Shown here in pieces: positions 23,738-32,593 of a stretch of 64,000 nt of DNA (its first letter is position 1; the number at the start of each line of letters is the position of its first letter). The position numbers and the translations under genes were made by a program. The notes below the pieces were generated by a model. That model searched no databases. It was given only the letters and a program-made list of their open reading frames with translations, and was not told the origin of the DNA. The stretch is from the NCBI RefSeq assembly GCF_000619925.1, contig NZ_JHVB01000006.1, forward strand, positions 124,001-188,000. Reading direction: 5' to 3'. This DNA comes from Treponema sp. C6A8 (lineage in GTDB: Bacteria > Spirochaetota > Spirochaetia > Treponematales > Treponemataceae).

Positions 23738-25552
23738 ATGGGATTATTTATGTATAACACTCAACTTGAAAATAATATGGCAAACCTTACAGAGCTGCTT
23801 TTTACTCTGTACGGTAAGCGATGGGATTTTTACCAGATTATTGACCGTCTGGAAAAAATCATGTCAGAAGCGAATAAAGCAAGAGATAAGTCTCTCTTAA
23901 AGCTTGATAAAGAAGCTGCTGAAGGGAAAGATTTCTGGTATCAGAGCGAAAAAACAGTAGGCATGATGCTTTATGTTGATTTGTTTGCCGGAAACTTACG
24001 CGCGCTTGTAGAAAAAATTCCGTATTTTGAAGAGCTGGGTGTTAATTACGTTCATCTTATGCCGCTTTTTGACTGTCCGAAGGGCGAAAACGATGGCGGT
24101 TATGCCATCTCTTCTTATCGCAAGGTTCAGCCACGCCTGGGAACTATTGAAGATTTGAAATTCGTAGCGGACGAATTCCATAAAAAAGGAATCCGTCTGG
24201 TGCTGGATTTTGTCTTCAATCATACAAGCGATGAGCATGAATGGGCGCTTAAGGCTAAAAAGGGTGAAGAAAAGTACATGAATTATTATTACATGTACAA
24301 GGACAAGGCTGAGGTTGACGACTGGAACCGCAATTTACGCGAGATTTTCCCGACCGTGCGCCGAGGCTCTTTTACTTACTTGGAAAAACAGGATATCTGG
24401 GTGTGGACGACCTTCAATTCCTTCCAGTGGGATTTGAACTACTCTAACCCGGAAGTATTTTTGGCAATGTGCGAGGAAATGCTTGCAATTGCTAACCTTG
24501 GTGTGGATGTTCTTCGTCTGGACGCTCTTGCTTTCGTATGGAAGGAAAAGGGCACTGTTTGCGAAAGCCTTCCAAAGGCCCATACGCTGATTAAGGCATT
24601 TCAGTATGTAGCTCGCATTGCCTGTCCTTCACTTGTTTTCAAGAGTGAGGCGATTGTTCATCCTGACCAGGTTGTACAGTATATTCACAAGGACGAATGT
24701 GCCATCAGCTATAACCCTCTTCAGATGGCGCTTTTGTGGTCAACGGTTGCTACCCGCGATACACGTTTATTAAATCTTTCTCTTAAAAAACGCTGGTATA
24801 TTCCGGGCGATTGTTCATGGGTAAATTATATCCGCTGCCATGATGATATCGGCTGGACTTTCAGTGATGAAGATGCATCCAGCCTTGGAATTAACGGATT
24901 TACTCACCGCCAGTTCTTAAACCGATTTTTCACAGGCCGCTTTGACGGAACTTTTGCATCTGGTGAGCCTTTCCAGCTGAATCCTACAACTGGCGACTGC
25001 CGTATCTGCGGAACAATGGCCAGTCTTGCAGGTCTTGAGCAGGCTGAAAAGCTTAAAAATGAACTTCTGGAAAAGATGGCTGTAGCCCGTCTTCAGATGA
25101 TGTATGCGGTTGTTTTTGCCCTTCCTGGTATTCCGCTTTTGTATGCGAATGATGAAAAGGCAGTCTTCAACGATTATTCTTACCGCGACCGGGCCGAACA
25201 GAAGGATGATTCCCGCTGGGTTCACAGAATTAAAACCGACTGGAAGGAGAAGCTTCTGCCTGCTCAGAAGGAAGTTAATGACTTCTTGAAGAAAGTGATT
25301 AAACTTCGTAAGCAGGAAAAAATGCTGGGCGGTACAGAAATCTTCTTTTACGACGTACAGGATCCTGCAGTTTTTGCTTTCAGACGCGGAACAATTCACG
25401 TTGTTGCAAACTTCAGTGAGCGACCGGCAAGTGCAAAAATTGATGCCTGGTCAAAAGAAAGCAAGGATTTGCTTACAGGAAAAATTTACGAAAACTATTT
25501 TTCGCAGGAACTTGGACCTTACGAGGTTCGCTGGCTGAGCGAGGTTCTGTAG
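23738..25552 (+). CDS. Amylosucrase-like GH13_4 enzyme
   Basis: 604 aa. Aligns from memory with Neisseria polysaccharea amylosucrase over most of its length: DGGYAISSYR (sucrose -1 subsite Asp), LDFVFNHTSDEHEW, FNSFQWDLNYSNP, nucleophile Asp262 (LRLDALAFVWK), acid/base Glu304 (FKSEAIVHPDQVVQYI), transition-state Asp369 (RCHDDIGWTF), and DDSRWVHR (the sucrose-contact Arg region). No signal peptide, so it is cytoplasmic. Amylosucrases make alpha-1,4-glucan and fructose from sucrose; hydrolysis or isomerisation is also possible. Starts 44 nt after aglG. Confidence 0.9.
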   Translation: MGLFMYNTQLENNMANLTELLFTLYGKRWDFYQIIDRLEKIMSEANKARDKSLLKLDKEAAEGKDFWYQSEKTVGMMLYVDLFAGNLRALVEKIPYFEELGVNYVHLMPLFDCPKGENDGGYAISSYRKVQPRLGTIEDLKFVADEFHKKGIRLVLDFVFNHTSDEHEWALKAKKGEEKYMNYYYMYKDKAEVDDWNRNLREIFPTVRRGSFTYLEKQDIWVWTTFNSFQWDLNYSNPEVFLAMCEEMLAIANLGVDVLRLDALAFVWKEKGTVCESLPKAHTLIKAFQYVARIACPSLVFKSEAIVHPDQVVQYIHKDECAISYNPLQMALLWSTVATRDTRLLNLSLKKRWYIPGDCSWVNYIRCHDDIGWTFSDEDASSLGINGFTHRQFLNRFFTGRFDGTFASGEPFQLNPTTGDCRICGTMASLAGLEQAEKLKNELLEKMAVARLQMMYAVVFALPGIPLLYANDEKAVFNDYSYRDRAEQKDDSRWVHRIKTDWKEKLLPAQKEVNDFLKKVIKLRKQEKMLGGTEIFFYDVQDPAVFAFRRGTIHVVANFSERPASAKIDAWSKESKDLLTGKIYENYFSQELGPYEVRWLSEVL

Positions 25553-25639
25553 GTAATACAATGGAAGGCAGCTGGCCGGCAAGTTCGATGGACGCTGTCT
25601 TTAGTTAATTGAAATAGTAAATAACAAGAAGAAATATAC

Positions 25640-25790
25640 AGAAAAAATGCGGAGCGCGGGTTCGTGATTTGTGTAGCTTTTTGCGCGATGCATGGCATAC
25701 AACGCGGAACTGTGCCTACAGAGCAAGCGTAGCTTGCGTCGAGCGCAAAGCCGCGGAACAAATTACGGTTCCCTGCGGAATCATTTTTTC
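25640..25790. repeat. GC-rich structured repeat-like region
   Basis: Non-coding region between the GH13 and GH65 genes with several GCG-rich blocks, GAGCAAGCGTAGCTTGCGTC and AGCGCAAAGCCGCGGAAC. It resembles copies A-C in composition and the closing GGAAC motif, but a clear alignment was not made. Confidence 0.45.
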
Positions 25791-25804
25791 GGAAGGTAGA
25801 TTAT

Positions 25805-28798
25805 ATGATTTTTAAAACAGATAAATTTGGAAAAGACAGCGTCCAGCGTAACGAAACTCTTTTTACGCTGGGCAACGGAAATATTGGTATGCGCGGCGAT
25901 ACGGAAGAAAAGGCCGGCACCTTTCATAAAGGAACTTACATAAACGGATTTTTTGATAAGGAAAGCATTTTATACGGTGAAACAGCCTATGGATACGCAA
26001 AAAATCACGAAACAATTTTGAATCTTCCTGATGCAAAAAGAATTGAAATGCGCGTGAATGGAGCGGCTTTTGCAATCGACGGAAGCAGCGGAAAATGCGA
26101 ATCTAACAGCCTGAGCACAGATTTGGAAAAAGGTATTCTTACCCGCGAATGTGACTGGGAAAATGGTCAGGATAAAATCCATCTGCACAGCGAGCGCCTT
26201 GTTTCCTTTAAGCATGAAAACTGCGCCGCAATCAGATATTGCGTAAAAAACATAGGAAATGCGGCAGTTGAAATTGAAATTGCCAGCGCCGTAGATATTT
26301 CTGCGGGAAATATTCTTGCGGAAGATGATCCAAGAATCGGGGCAAAATTCCGCCACAAACCGCTGGAAATTCTTTCAAAAAACGTAGAAATTTACGGAAA
26401 TTCTGCAGAAAACGGCATTATCAGCTTTACCGAAAAAACAGCAAAATCGGGACTTTTTTTAGCTGGAAATGTGCGAAATTCAGCAAAAATCGATGGAATT
26501 TGTCAAAAATTCGTTAAAAATGAAGGATTTTTGTTAGAAAATTCTGAAATTTTGTATGTTTTTACAAAGGCTACTTTACAGCCCGGAAAAGAAATAATTC
26601 TTGAAAAATACATCACATACTGCTGGAAAAGCGAAGCTGACGGTGGCGATATAAATTCCCTTGCAAAGCAGGCAGAAAAAGAATGTGAGGCTTTTGCAGA
26701 TGCTGGTTTTGATGCGGCTGTTACAGAACAGAAGGACTTCCTTTCTGACTTCTGGAAGGTTGCAAAAATAAAAATTGACGGCGACGAAAAATCGGAAGAA
26801 GCACTTCACTTCAGTCTTTTCCACCTTTTACAGTCTGCAAGCAGAACGGGAAAGGCAAGTATTGGCGCAAAGGGACTTACAAGCGAAGGCTACGAAGGTC
26901 ACTTTTTCTGGGACACAGAAAGCTACGTTTGCCCGGTTTTCACTTACACAATGCCGCAAGTTGCAAAAAAGCTCCTGGAATATCGCGGCCGTATTTTGCC
27001 AAAGGCAGAAGAGCGCGCGGCAGAGCTTAATCTGAAAGGTGCCCTCTACCCATGGCGCACAATCGACGGTGAAGAAACCAGCGCCTACTACCCGGCGGGA
27101 ACTGCCCAGTATCATATTGATGCGGACATCATTTTTGCCCTCAACCGTTTTTTGAATGCCCACGGCGACGACCTTGGTTTTGATCAGAAAACCGTAGAAA
27201 AGATGTGTGCTCAGACAGCCCGCATGTGGGAAAGCCTCGGCGCTTTTATTCCTCATAAGGGAAATAAATTCTGCATTAATGATGTAACGGGTCCTGATGA
27301 ATACACAGCAATCGTAAACAACAATGCCTTTACAAACTTTATGGCGCGAGAAAATCTTGAAATCAGTGCGGCTCGTTCAGGCAGCCAGGCAAGTGATAAA
27401 GAAAAATCGGCATGGAAAAAGATCGCCGAGAACATGTACATTCCTTTTGATAAAGAACTTGGCATTTACCCTCAGGATGACAGCTTCCTGGACAAGGCTG
27501 ACTGGGATTTTGAAAATACACCAAAATCTATGTATCCGCTTTTGATGCACTATCATCCGCTGGAAATCTACCGCCACAAGGTTTTGAAGCAGCCTGATTT
27601 AGTTCTGGCACATTTTTTGCTGAGCGGCCGCTTTAGCAAGGCAGAAAAAATCCGCAACTTCAAGTATTATCAGAAATATACGACGGGCGATTCGTCACTC
27701 AGCTATTCGATTATGAGCATCATGGCAAATGAAGCGGGCGATACAAAAAAAGCCTTTGATTATTACAATCAGACTGTCCGTATGGACATTGACGACGTAA
27801 ACGGAAACAGCCGGGACGGAATCCACACTGCATGTATGGCCGGAAGCTGGATGAGTACGGTTTATGGATTTGCAGGCTTCCGTGATTACGGCGGTCTTTT
27901 CTCTTTTGATCCAAAGCTGCCGGAAAGCTGGAAAGGACTGGAATTCTCTTTAGCGATTAAGGGATTTGTACTTGATGTAAGTCTGACACATGACGAGGCA
28001 AAATATTCGGTGCGAAAGGGATGCGGCAAGTGCTCTGATGATAAGACCTTGGTGTCTGAACACGGCGCGGAAAAACTCGTATTAATCCATAGGAATGAAA
28101 AGTTTGAACTTGGCCAGGAAGACACCCTTTCATTCTCTTTGAAAAAGAAATTAGGTGCCGTTCTTTTTGATCTGGATGGCGTGATTACAAATACTGCTCC
28201 GCTTCATTATAAGGCCTGGAAGGAGATGGCGGACGCTGAGGGGCTGCGTTTTGACGAGGAAATGAACAAAATGCTGCTGGGAATCAGCCGCGAAGAGTCG
28301 CTTGAGGTGATTTTGCGCGAAAATGGTGCCAGCTGGACGGCGGAAAAGAAGGCGGAAAAATGCTTCTGGAAGAACGAGCGTTATAAGGAACTTTTGAAGA
28401 CGCTGACTCCGGACGATATTCTCCCGGGAATTAAGACTTTGCTTGGCGAGCTGAAGGCGCACGGGGTTCCTGCTGTGCTTGCAAGTTCAAGTAAAAATGC
28501 ACCTGCCATTCTTGATGCGCTGAAAATCTGGGATATGTTTGCAGGAATTGCTGATGCAAACCGCGTTCAGAAGGCTAAACCTGAGGCAGACATCTTCCTT
28601 GAGGCGGCTGAACTTTCGGGCGCCTGGTACACAGACTGCGTGGGCGTTGAGGATGCCGAGGCGGGAGTAGCTGCGATTAAAAAAGGCGGTATGACTGCAG
28701 TAGGAATCAGCCCGGACGGTTCTCTGAAGGAAGCTGACGTGCAGGTTAAGGGAACTGGCGAATTAACATACGACGTTTTAATTAACGTGATGAAATAG
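25805..28798 (+). CDS. GH65 disaccharide phosphorylase fused to beta-phosphoglucomutase
   Basis: 997 aa, two enzymes in one chain. Residues 1-770 are a full GH65 phosphorylase (N-terminal sandwich, alpha/alpha barrel; general acid Glu499 in VTGPDEY; phosphate loop in GIHTACMAGSWMSTVYGFAG). Residues about 783-997 are a complete HAD-family beta-phosphoglucomutase: nucleophile Asp789 and acid/base Asp791 in LFDLDGVITN, ASSSKN, VGVEDAEAG. The first half should split an alpha-linked disaccharide with phosphate to beta-glucose 1-phosphate, the second convert that to glucose 6-phosphate. Maltose is a likely substrate, but kojibiose, nigerose or trehalose cannot be excluded. GAAGGTAG ribosome site. 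Confidence 0.92.
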   Translation: MIFKTDKFGKDSVQRNETLFTLGNGNIGMRGDTEEKAGTFHKGTYINGFFDKESILYGETAYGYAKNHETILNLPDAKRIEMRVNGAAFAIDGSSGKCESNSLSTDLEKGILTRECDWENGQDKIHLHSERLVSFKHENCAAIRYCVKNIGNAAVEIEIASAVDISAGNILAEDDPRIGAKFRHKPLEILSKNVEIYGNSAENGIISFTEKTAKSGLFLAGNVRNSAKIDGICQKFVKNEGFLLENSEILYVFTKATLQPGKEIILEKYITYCWKSEADGGDINSLAKQAEKECEAFADAGFDAAVTEQKDFLSDFWKVAKIKIDGDEKSEEALHFSLFHLLQSASRTGKASIGAKGLTSEGYEGHFFWDTESYVCPVFTYTMPQVAKKLLEYRGRILPKAEERAAELNLKGALYPWRTIDGEETSAYYPAGTAQYHIDADIIFALNRFLNAHGDDLGFDQKTVEKMCAQTARMWESLGAFIPHKGNKFCINDVTGPDEYTAIVNNNAFTNFMARENLEISAARSGSQASDKEKSAWKKIAENMYIPFDKELGIYPQDDSFLDKADWDFENTPKSMYPLLMHYHPLEIYRHKVLKQPDLVLAHFLLSGRFSKAEKIRNFKYYQKYTTGDSSLSYSIMSIMANEAGDTKKAFDYYNQTVRMDIDDVNGNSRDGIHTACMAGSWMSTVYGFAGFRDYGGLFSFDPKLPESWKGLEFSLAIKGFVLDVSLTHDEAKYSVRKGCGKCSDDKTLVSEHGAEKLVLIHRNEKFELGQEDTLSFSLKKKLGAVLFDLDGVITNTAPLHYKAWKEMADAEGLRFDEEMNKMLLGISREESLEVILRENGASWTAEKKAEKCFWKNERYKELLKTLTPDDILPGIKTLLGELKAHGVPAVLASSSKNAPAILDALKIWDMFAGIADANRVQKAKPEADIFLEAAELSGAWYTDCVGVEDAEAGVAAIKKGGMTAVGISPDGSLKEADVQVKGTGELTYDVLINVMK

Positions 28799-28802
28799 AG
28801 AA

Positions 28803-28872
28803 TAGCCGCAGATAAACACAGATAGGACGCAGATATTTTATCTGTGTGAATCTGTGTCCCATCTGTGGCTAA
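28803..28872. repeat. Long inverted repeat of ATCTGTG units
   Basis: AGCCGCAGAT-AAACACAGAT-AGGACGCAGATA faces TATCTGTGTG-AATCTGTGTC-CCATCTGTGGCT with few mismatches. It belongs to the widespread ATCTGTG-type intergenic repeats seen in many bacterial genomes. It lies between the GH65 and sugar kinase genes. Confidence 0.75.
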
Positions 28873-28891
28873 TTAAGATAAGGGGATTTAA

Positions 28892-29857
28892 ATGGATGTT
28901 ACAGCTTTAGGCGAGATTTTGATTGACTTTACCTTCGCGGGAAAAACTGCGGATGGGAAAAATATTTATGAGGAAAACCCGGGCGGAGCACCTGCCAACT
29001 GTGCATGCGCCGTTGCAAAGCTTGGTGGAAAGGCGGCATTTGTGGGTATGACAGGCTGCGATTCCTTCGGCGAGGATTTGAAAAATACCCTCAAGGATTT
29101 GAATGTTGAGGTTAGCGGAATGCGAACAACTGACAAGCAGCACACAACTCTTGCTTTTGTTTCTCTGGACGCAAACGGTGAGCGTCATTTTTCATTCTGC
29201 AGAAATCCTGGAGCGGACACTCAGCTTAGCGAAGCTGACTTGGATATGGGGCTTTTGCAGAGCACAAAAATCCTGCATATTGGCTCCCTTTCACTTACAG
29301 ACCAGCCTGCAAAATCAGCTACTTTGAAGGCAATTGATGTGGTAAAAAAGGCCGGCGGACTCATTTCCTACGACCCTAACTGGCGGGCAAACCTCTGGCG
29401 TGGCCGCAGCGACGCTATGTCTGAACTTAAAAGCCTTTTTAAATACGCAGATATTGTCAAAGTTTCTGATGAGGAGCTTGCACTTTTGTTAGGTGATGTG
29501 TCTTGCGAGGAAGGAGCTGCAAAAATCCATGCAGAAGGCGTAAAGCTTATTATGATTACCCTGGGCTCAAAGGGCGTTTATTATTCTGCAAAGACAGAAG
29601 GCTGTACTGCAAGCGGAACAATCAGCGTGCCAAAGGTAAAGGTTGCTGACACAACCGGCGCCGGCGACAGCTTCAACGGCGGTCTTCTCTTCCGTCTTAC
29701 CCGCCGGGAAAAACCTCTCAACTTTACCAAAGAGGAACTGATTAAGGATATAAATTTTGCAAACTCCGTAGCGTCACTTTGCGTAACAAAACGTGGTGCA
29801 ATTCCGGCGCTGCCGACACTGGAAGAAACAGAAGCCTTTGTGAAGGCAAATTACTAA
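28892..29857 (+). CDS. PfkB-family fructokinase
   Basis: 321 aa. Ribokinase-fold signatures: GEILIDFTF, the NPGGAPANCACAVAKLGG sugar-binding motif and DTTGAGDSFNGGLL with the catalytic Asp. The context, amylosucrase releasing fructose from sucrose, makes fructose phosphorylation to fructose 6-phosphate the probable role. AAGGGGA ribosome site. Its last base pairs overlap the stop of the convergent GH53 gene. Confidence 0.9.
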   Translation: MDVTALGEILIDFTFAGKTADGKNIYEENPGGAPANCACAVAKLGGKAAFVGMTGCDSFGEDLKNTLKDLNVEVSGMRTTDKQHTTLAFVSLDANGERHFSFCRNPGADTQLSEADLDMGLLQSTKILHIGSLSLTDQPAKSATLKAIDVVKKAGGLISYDPNWRANLWRGRSDAMSELKSLFKYADIVKVSDEELALLLGDVSCEEGAAKIHAEGVKLIMITLGSKGVYYSAKTEGCTASGTISVPKVKVADTTGAGDSFNGGLLFRLTRREKPLNFTKEELIKDINFANSVASLCVTKRGAIPALPTLEETEAFVKANY

Positions 29858-31008
29858 AAGTCAGCCTGAAACAATTTCAGGCTTTCAAAAGCTTTTCCCT
29901 TGTCGGAAAACATTCCGTAACGCCAGCTGCCCAGGTATTCGCCGCCCCAGGTAAAAAATCCTTTGGCACCAGCGTCTTTTGCTGTTTTTGCAACGGCGCT
30001 GATTACGGCTGCCTGATTTTGAACTGAAGCGCTTACGATTCCTTTATTTTCTGTGATTCCAGGGTAGATTTTGCCGTTTTTTAGAGTCAGGTTTGCCGTA
30101 GCATTTTTCAAGTCTGCATCAAGGGCGGATTTTGCATACCAGGGATGAGCGGTTTCTGCAATTACGATTTCTTTGCCGTATTTCTTGCGGAAGAATTTGA
30201 TGTTTTCGCCCAGGCTTTCGATACTACCGTGAGTCTTTTCAAAAGGATAGTAAGAAAGACCGATGACATCATAATCAAGATTTGCTTCTTTATACATATC
30301 CAGAAGCCATTCGATTTTACCGCCGCCTTCTGCTACGTGGAGCATGATTTTTGACTGTGGACAGACCTTGCGGGCTGCTTTAATTCCAGCGGCCAGGTAT
30401 TTTATGTAATTTTCCTTTGACCGTGTTGAGCTTCCTCCAATAACTGATGACAGAGGCTTTAGTTTTCCATTTTCATAATAACCTGTCAGAATTCCTGTAT
30501 TGATTTCGTTTCCAATCTGAATCATGTCCGGCGAGGCATTGGCATCATTCAAAGCCTTTAGGACTTTTTCTGTCCAGTCGTAAAGCTTGCGACTTACTTC
30601 ATCGGAAGTCTTGCAGTCCAGCCAGCTTTGGGGAATGGCCTGCTTGCCGGGATCTGCCCAGTAATCGCTGTAGTGGAAATCCAGAAGAAATTTCAGGCCG
30701 AAAGATTTTGCCCGGACAGCCTGATTCAAAACTGTCGTAAGATTTGAAGCTCCCGGTTTTTCAGGATTGTTCGGATTATCCGGGTCATTCCATATTCTAA
30801 GGCGAATCCAGTTTACTCCGTTATTTTTAAGGATTTCAAAGACGTCCTTTTTTTGTCTGTCAAAATCAAAGTATTTGTCCTTGTTCCATTCATCATTTAC
30901 TGCGCTGGCATCAAAGCCGCGGATAAAGTCATTTTCCATAGATTTCCTGTCGCAGTCTGCAAGCATAAGGGCCAGCAGACTGACATAAATTATATTTTTG
31001 ATTTTCAT
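29854..31008 (-). CDS. GH53 endo-beta-1,4-galactanase lipoprotein
   Basis: 384 aa from the ATG at 31008, which has AGGAAG upstream and gives a lipoprotein signal ending in LMLADC; the in-frame ATG at 31032 has neither. GH53 TIM barrel: FIRGFDASAV, WIRLRIWNDP, FHYSDYWADPGKQ, acid/base Glu in IQIGNEINTG, nucleophile Glu in IVIAETAHPW, and FFTWGGEYLGSW. It cuts galactan side chains of pectin at the cell surface. Convergent with the fructokinase (4-bp overlap). Confidence 0.93.
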   Translation of the reverse strand: MKIKNIIYVSLLALMLADCDRKSMENDFIRGFDASAVNDEWNKDKYFDFDRQKKDVFEILKNNGVNWIRLRIWNDPDNPNNPEKPGASNLTTVLNQAVRAKSFGLKFLLDFHYSDYWADPGKQAIPQSWLDCKTSDEVSRKLYDWTEKVLKALNDANASPDMIQIGNEINTGILTGYYENGKLKPLSSVIGGSSTRSKENYIKYLAAGIKAARKVCPQSKIMLHVAEGGGKIEWLLDMYKEANLDYDVIGLSYYPFEKTHGSIESLGENIKFFRKKYGKEIVIAETAHPWYAKSALDADLKNATANLTLKNGKIYPGITENKGIVSASVQNQAAVISAVAKTAKDAGAKGFFTWGGEYLGSWRYGMFSDKGKAFESLKLFQADF

Positions 31009-31028
31009 AAGTCTTCCTGAGTTTGTCA

Positions 31029-31071
31029 ACACGTGTCAATAAAATTATAGCACGGCAATCGGTAAATGCAA
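31029..31071 (-). promoter_or_regulatory. Promoter and operator of the galactanase gene
   Basis: On the minus strand: -35 TTGCAT (31066-31071), 16-bp spacer, -10 TATAAT (31044-31049), then a palindromic ACACGTGT core (31029-31036) at the expected transcript start, flanked by TTGACA-like arms. The core suits a LacI-type repressor. Confidence 0.6.
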
Positions 31072-31140
31072 AACTAAACTTTTATATATTTAGAGAACAA
31101 AATTGATTTGAGACAGTTTAATTTCGTTTCTCATTTATTC

Positions 31141-31146
31141 TATAAT
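31141..31146 (+). promoter_or_regulatory. -10 box for the small membrane gene cluster
   Basis: TATAAT about 60 bp before the ATG at 31207, with TTAATT at a 17-bp spacing as a weak -35. Confidence 0.4.
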
Positions 31147-31206
31147 AAACCCGTGGTATTCCAAAAATGTAATGTGAATTAGGAAGACTAGGTTGAGGTG
31201 GTGTAA

Positions 31207-31509
31207 ATGAAATCTCCTAAAATTCTTTGTTTTATACCTGTCATTCTTTTCGGTTTTTGTATTTTTTCTCTGATAGTGATAGTAATTTTTGAGAGTACAT
31301 TAAATGGCTCAGGTATATATGATTTTTTTGCTATTATTGGAATCGTCCTGTTTTTTATTGGCTGGCTTCCAGCTTTTTGTCTTTCTCTTGCAGCAATAAT
31401 AATTTCTACTCGAAAAAAGATAAAAAAATACATGGTCTTTTCCGTTGTAGATATTATTATTTCTGTTTTATGGTTTATTATTATGTTTATGGGTGTAATG
31501 TCGGTTTAA
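31207..31509 (+). CDS. Small membrane protein of unknown function
   Basis: 100 aa with three strongly hydrophobic helices and a short basic loop (STRKKIKKY) before the third. Preceded by GAGGTGGT. First of five AT-rich small membrane genes in a row. No recognised family. Confidence 0.6.
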   Translation: MKSPKILCFIPVILFGFCIFSLIVIVIFESTLNGSGIYDFFAIIGIVLFFIGWLPAFCLSLAAIIISTRKKIKKYMVFSVVDIIISVLWFIIMFMGVMSV

Positions 31510-31511
31510 AA

Positions 31512-32024
31512 ATGAAGCATAAATTCCTTCTGACTTTTTACTGGATTTTTGATTTATGCCTTTCTCTTGCTCCGATTGTCCTTTTTTATTGCTTCAGGCA
31601 CAGCGTTAATCTTTATGTAATTCTCATTAATTATATTTTTGCCTCTTCTATTTATCTTGCGATAAATTCTCTTGTCGGAATGATATGTGATAAAAAGCAT
31701 AAAAACCAGCTGGAAGAACTTCCGATTTCGAAGAACTGGCTGCTTCCTATGTATCTTGAGAATATATTTCTGTTTTTTGCCCTTATTGTAACGATTGGTT
31801 TTACCGTAGATTCATTTGTTCGTTTTTCAAATGATATTATTTCCTGCCTGCTTTTCCTTCTGTCTTCAATCATAATTCTGATATTGGTTTTCGGGCAGCT
31901 TGCCTGGGAGCGTACTGTTATCAGAAGTCCGGTGATAAAACTAATAAAATATTATGCCTGCCTTGCAAATCCGCTCAGAATTGCATTTTTTGAATTGTTA
32001 TTTATTTCCTCGATTGCACCGTAA
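31512..32024 (+). CDS. Polytopic membrane protein of unknown function
   Basis: 170 aa from the ATG at 31512, 2 nt after the preceding stop; an upstream in-frame ATG within the previous gene is rejected. Four or five hydrophobic helices with a Lys-rich loop (CDKKHKNQLEELPISKNW) after the second. Likely inner membrane. No recognised domain. Confidence 0.6.
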   Translation: MKHKFLLTFYWIFDLCLSLAPIVLFYCFRHSVNLYVILINYIFASSIYLAINSLVGMICDKKHKNQLEELPISKNWLLPMYLENIFLFFALIVTIGFTVDSFVRFSNDIISCLLFLLSSIIILILVFGQLAWERTVIRSPVIKLIKYYACLANPLRIAFFELLFISSIAP

Positions 32025-32083
32025 ATAAAAATTGCATTCAGATTCCCTTACATTTGCTATGAAGTATGATATGATTTTTAGGT

Positions 32084-32308
32084 ATGAAATTTCAAACTCT
32101 TGCAATCACTATCATTTTTATAATTATCAGTTATAAAATAGTTAACATATTTTATAAAAAACTCTTTGGCGAGGATTTTAAATTTGCAAGTAAATTGATT
32201 TTCTTTGAAGAAAGAAAAAGACCTGGCCTAGATGTGATTTTAACTATTTTAATAATTACTGGTAGCTGTTTCCTTGGATATTTTCTTTCAGGTGAATTGA
32301 AGTTTTAA
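32084..32308 (+). CDS. Very small two-helix membrane protein
   Basis: 74 aa: one hydrophobic helix at the N-terminus, a polar stretch containing FFEERKRPG, and a second helix ending in GYFLSGELKF. The ribosome site is poor (TTTAGG). Real coding is supported only by its place in the row and by the hydrophobic pattern. Confidence 0.45.
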   Translation: MKFQTLAITIIFIIISYKIVNIFYKKLFGEDFKFASKLIFFEERKRPGLDVILTILIITGSCFLGYFLSGELKF

Positions 32309-32312
32309 AAAA

Positions 32313-32585
32313 ATGAAAAAATTTATAGCATATTTAGTATTATTTTTCTCAATCTTTATTCCTTTGTTGGTTATGGAAATCATAGATCATCTAAAGATGA
32401 AAGGGTATGACAGTTTTTATGCATTTTTTACAGTGTCTATAGTTTATATTACCTTGCTTTTGTGTTCAATTTTATATCTGATAATAAAGACAAAATGTAG
32501 CAGGCGTTATAAAGCTTACTTTATATTTCAGGTTGTAATTAATATAATTTTTACAATTTGGTTGATACAAATACAAATTCCGTGA
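32313..32585 (+). CDS. Small three-helix membrane protein
   Basis: 90 aa, three predicted helices with a basic loop (TKCSRRYKAYF) before the last. It begins 4 nt after the previous stop. Layout resembles the 100-aa protein at 31207 (three helices, basic loop before the third), so the two may be distant paralogues. Confidence 0.5.
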   Translation: MKKFIAYLVLFFSIFIPLLVMEIIDHLKMKGYDSFYAFFTVSIVYITLLLCSILYLIIKTKCSRRYKAYFIFQVVINIIFTIWLIQIQIP

Positions 32586-32593
32586 GGCAGAAA

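Noticed and set aside
28803..28872. CRISPR array
   Set aside because: The ATCTGTG units are arranged as one inverted repeat, without regular spacers; no cas gene is in the window.
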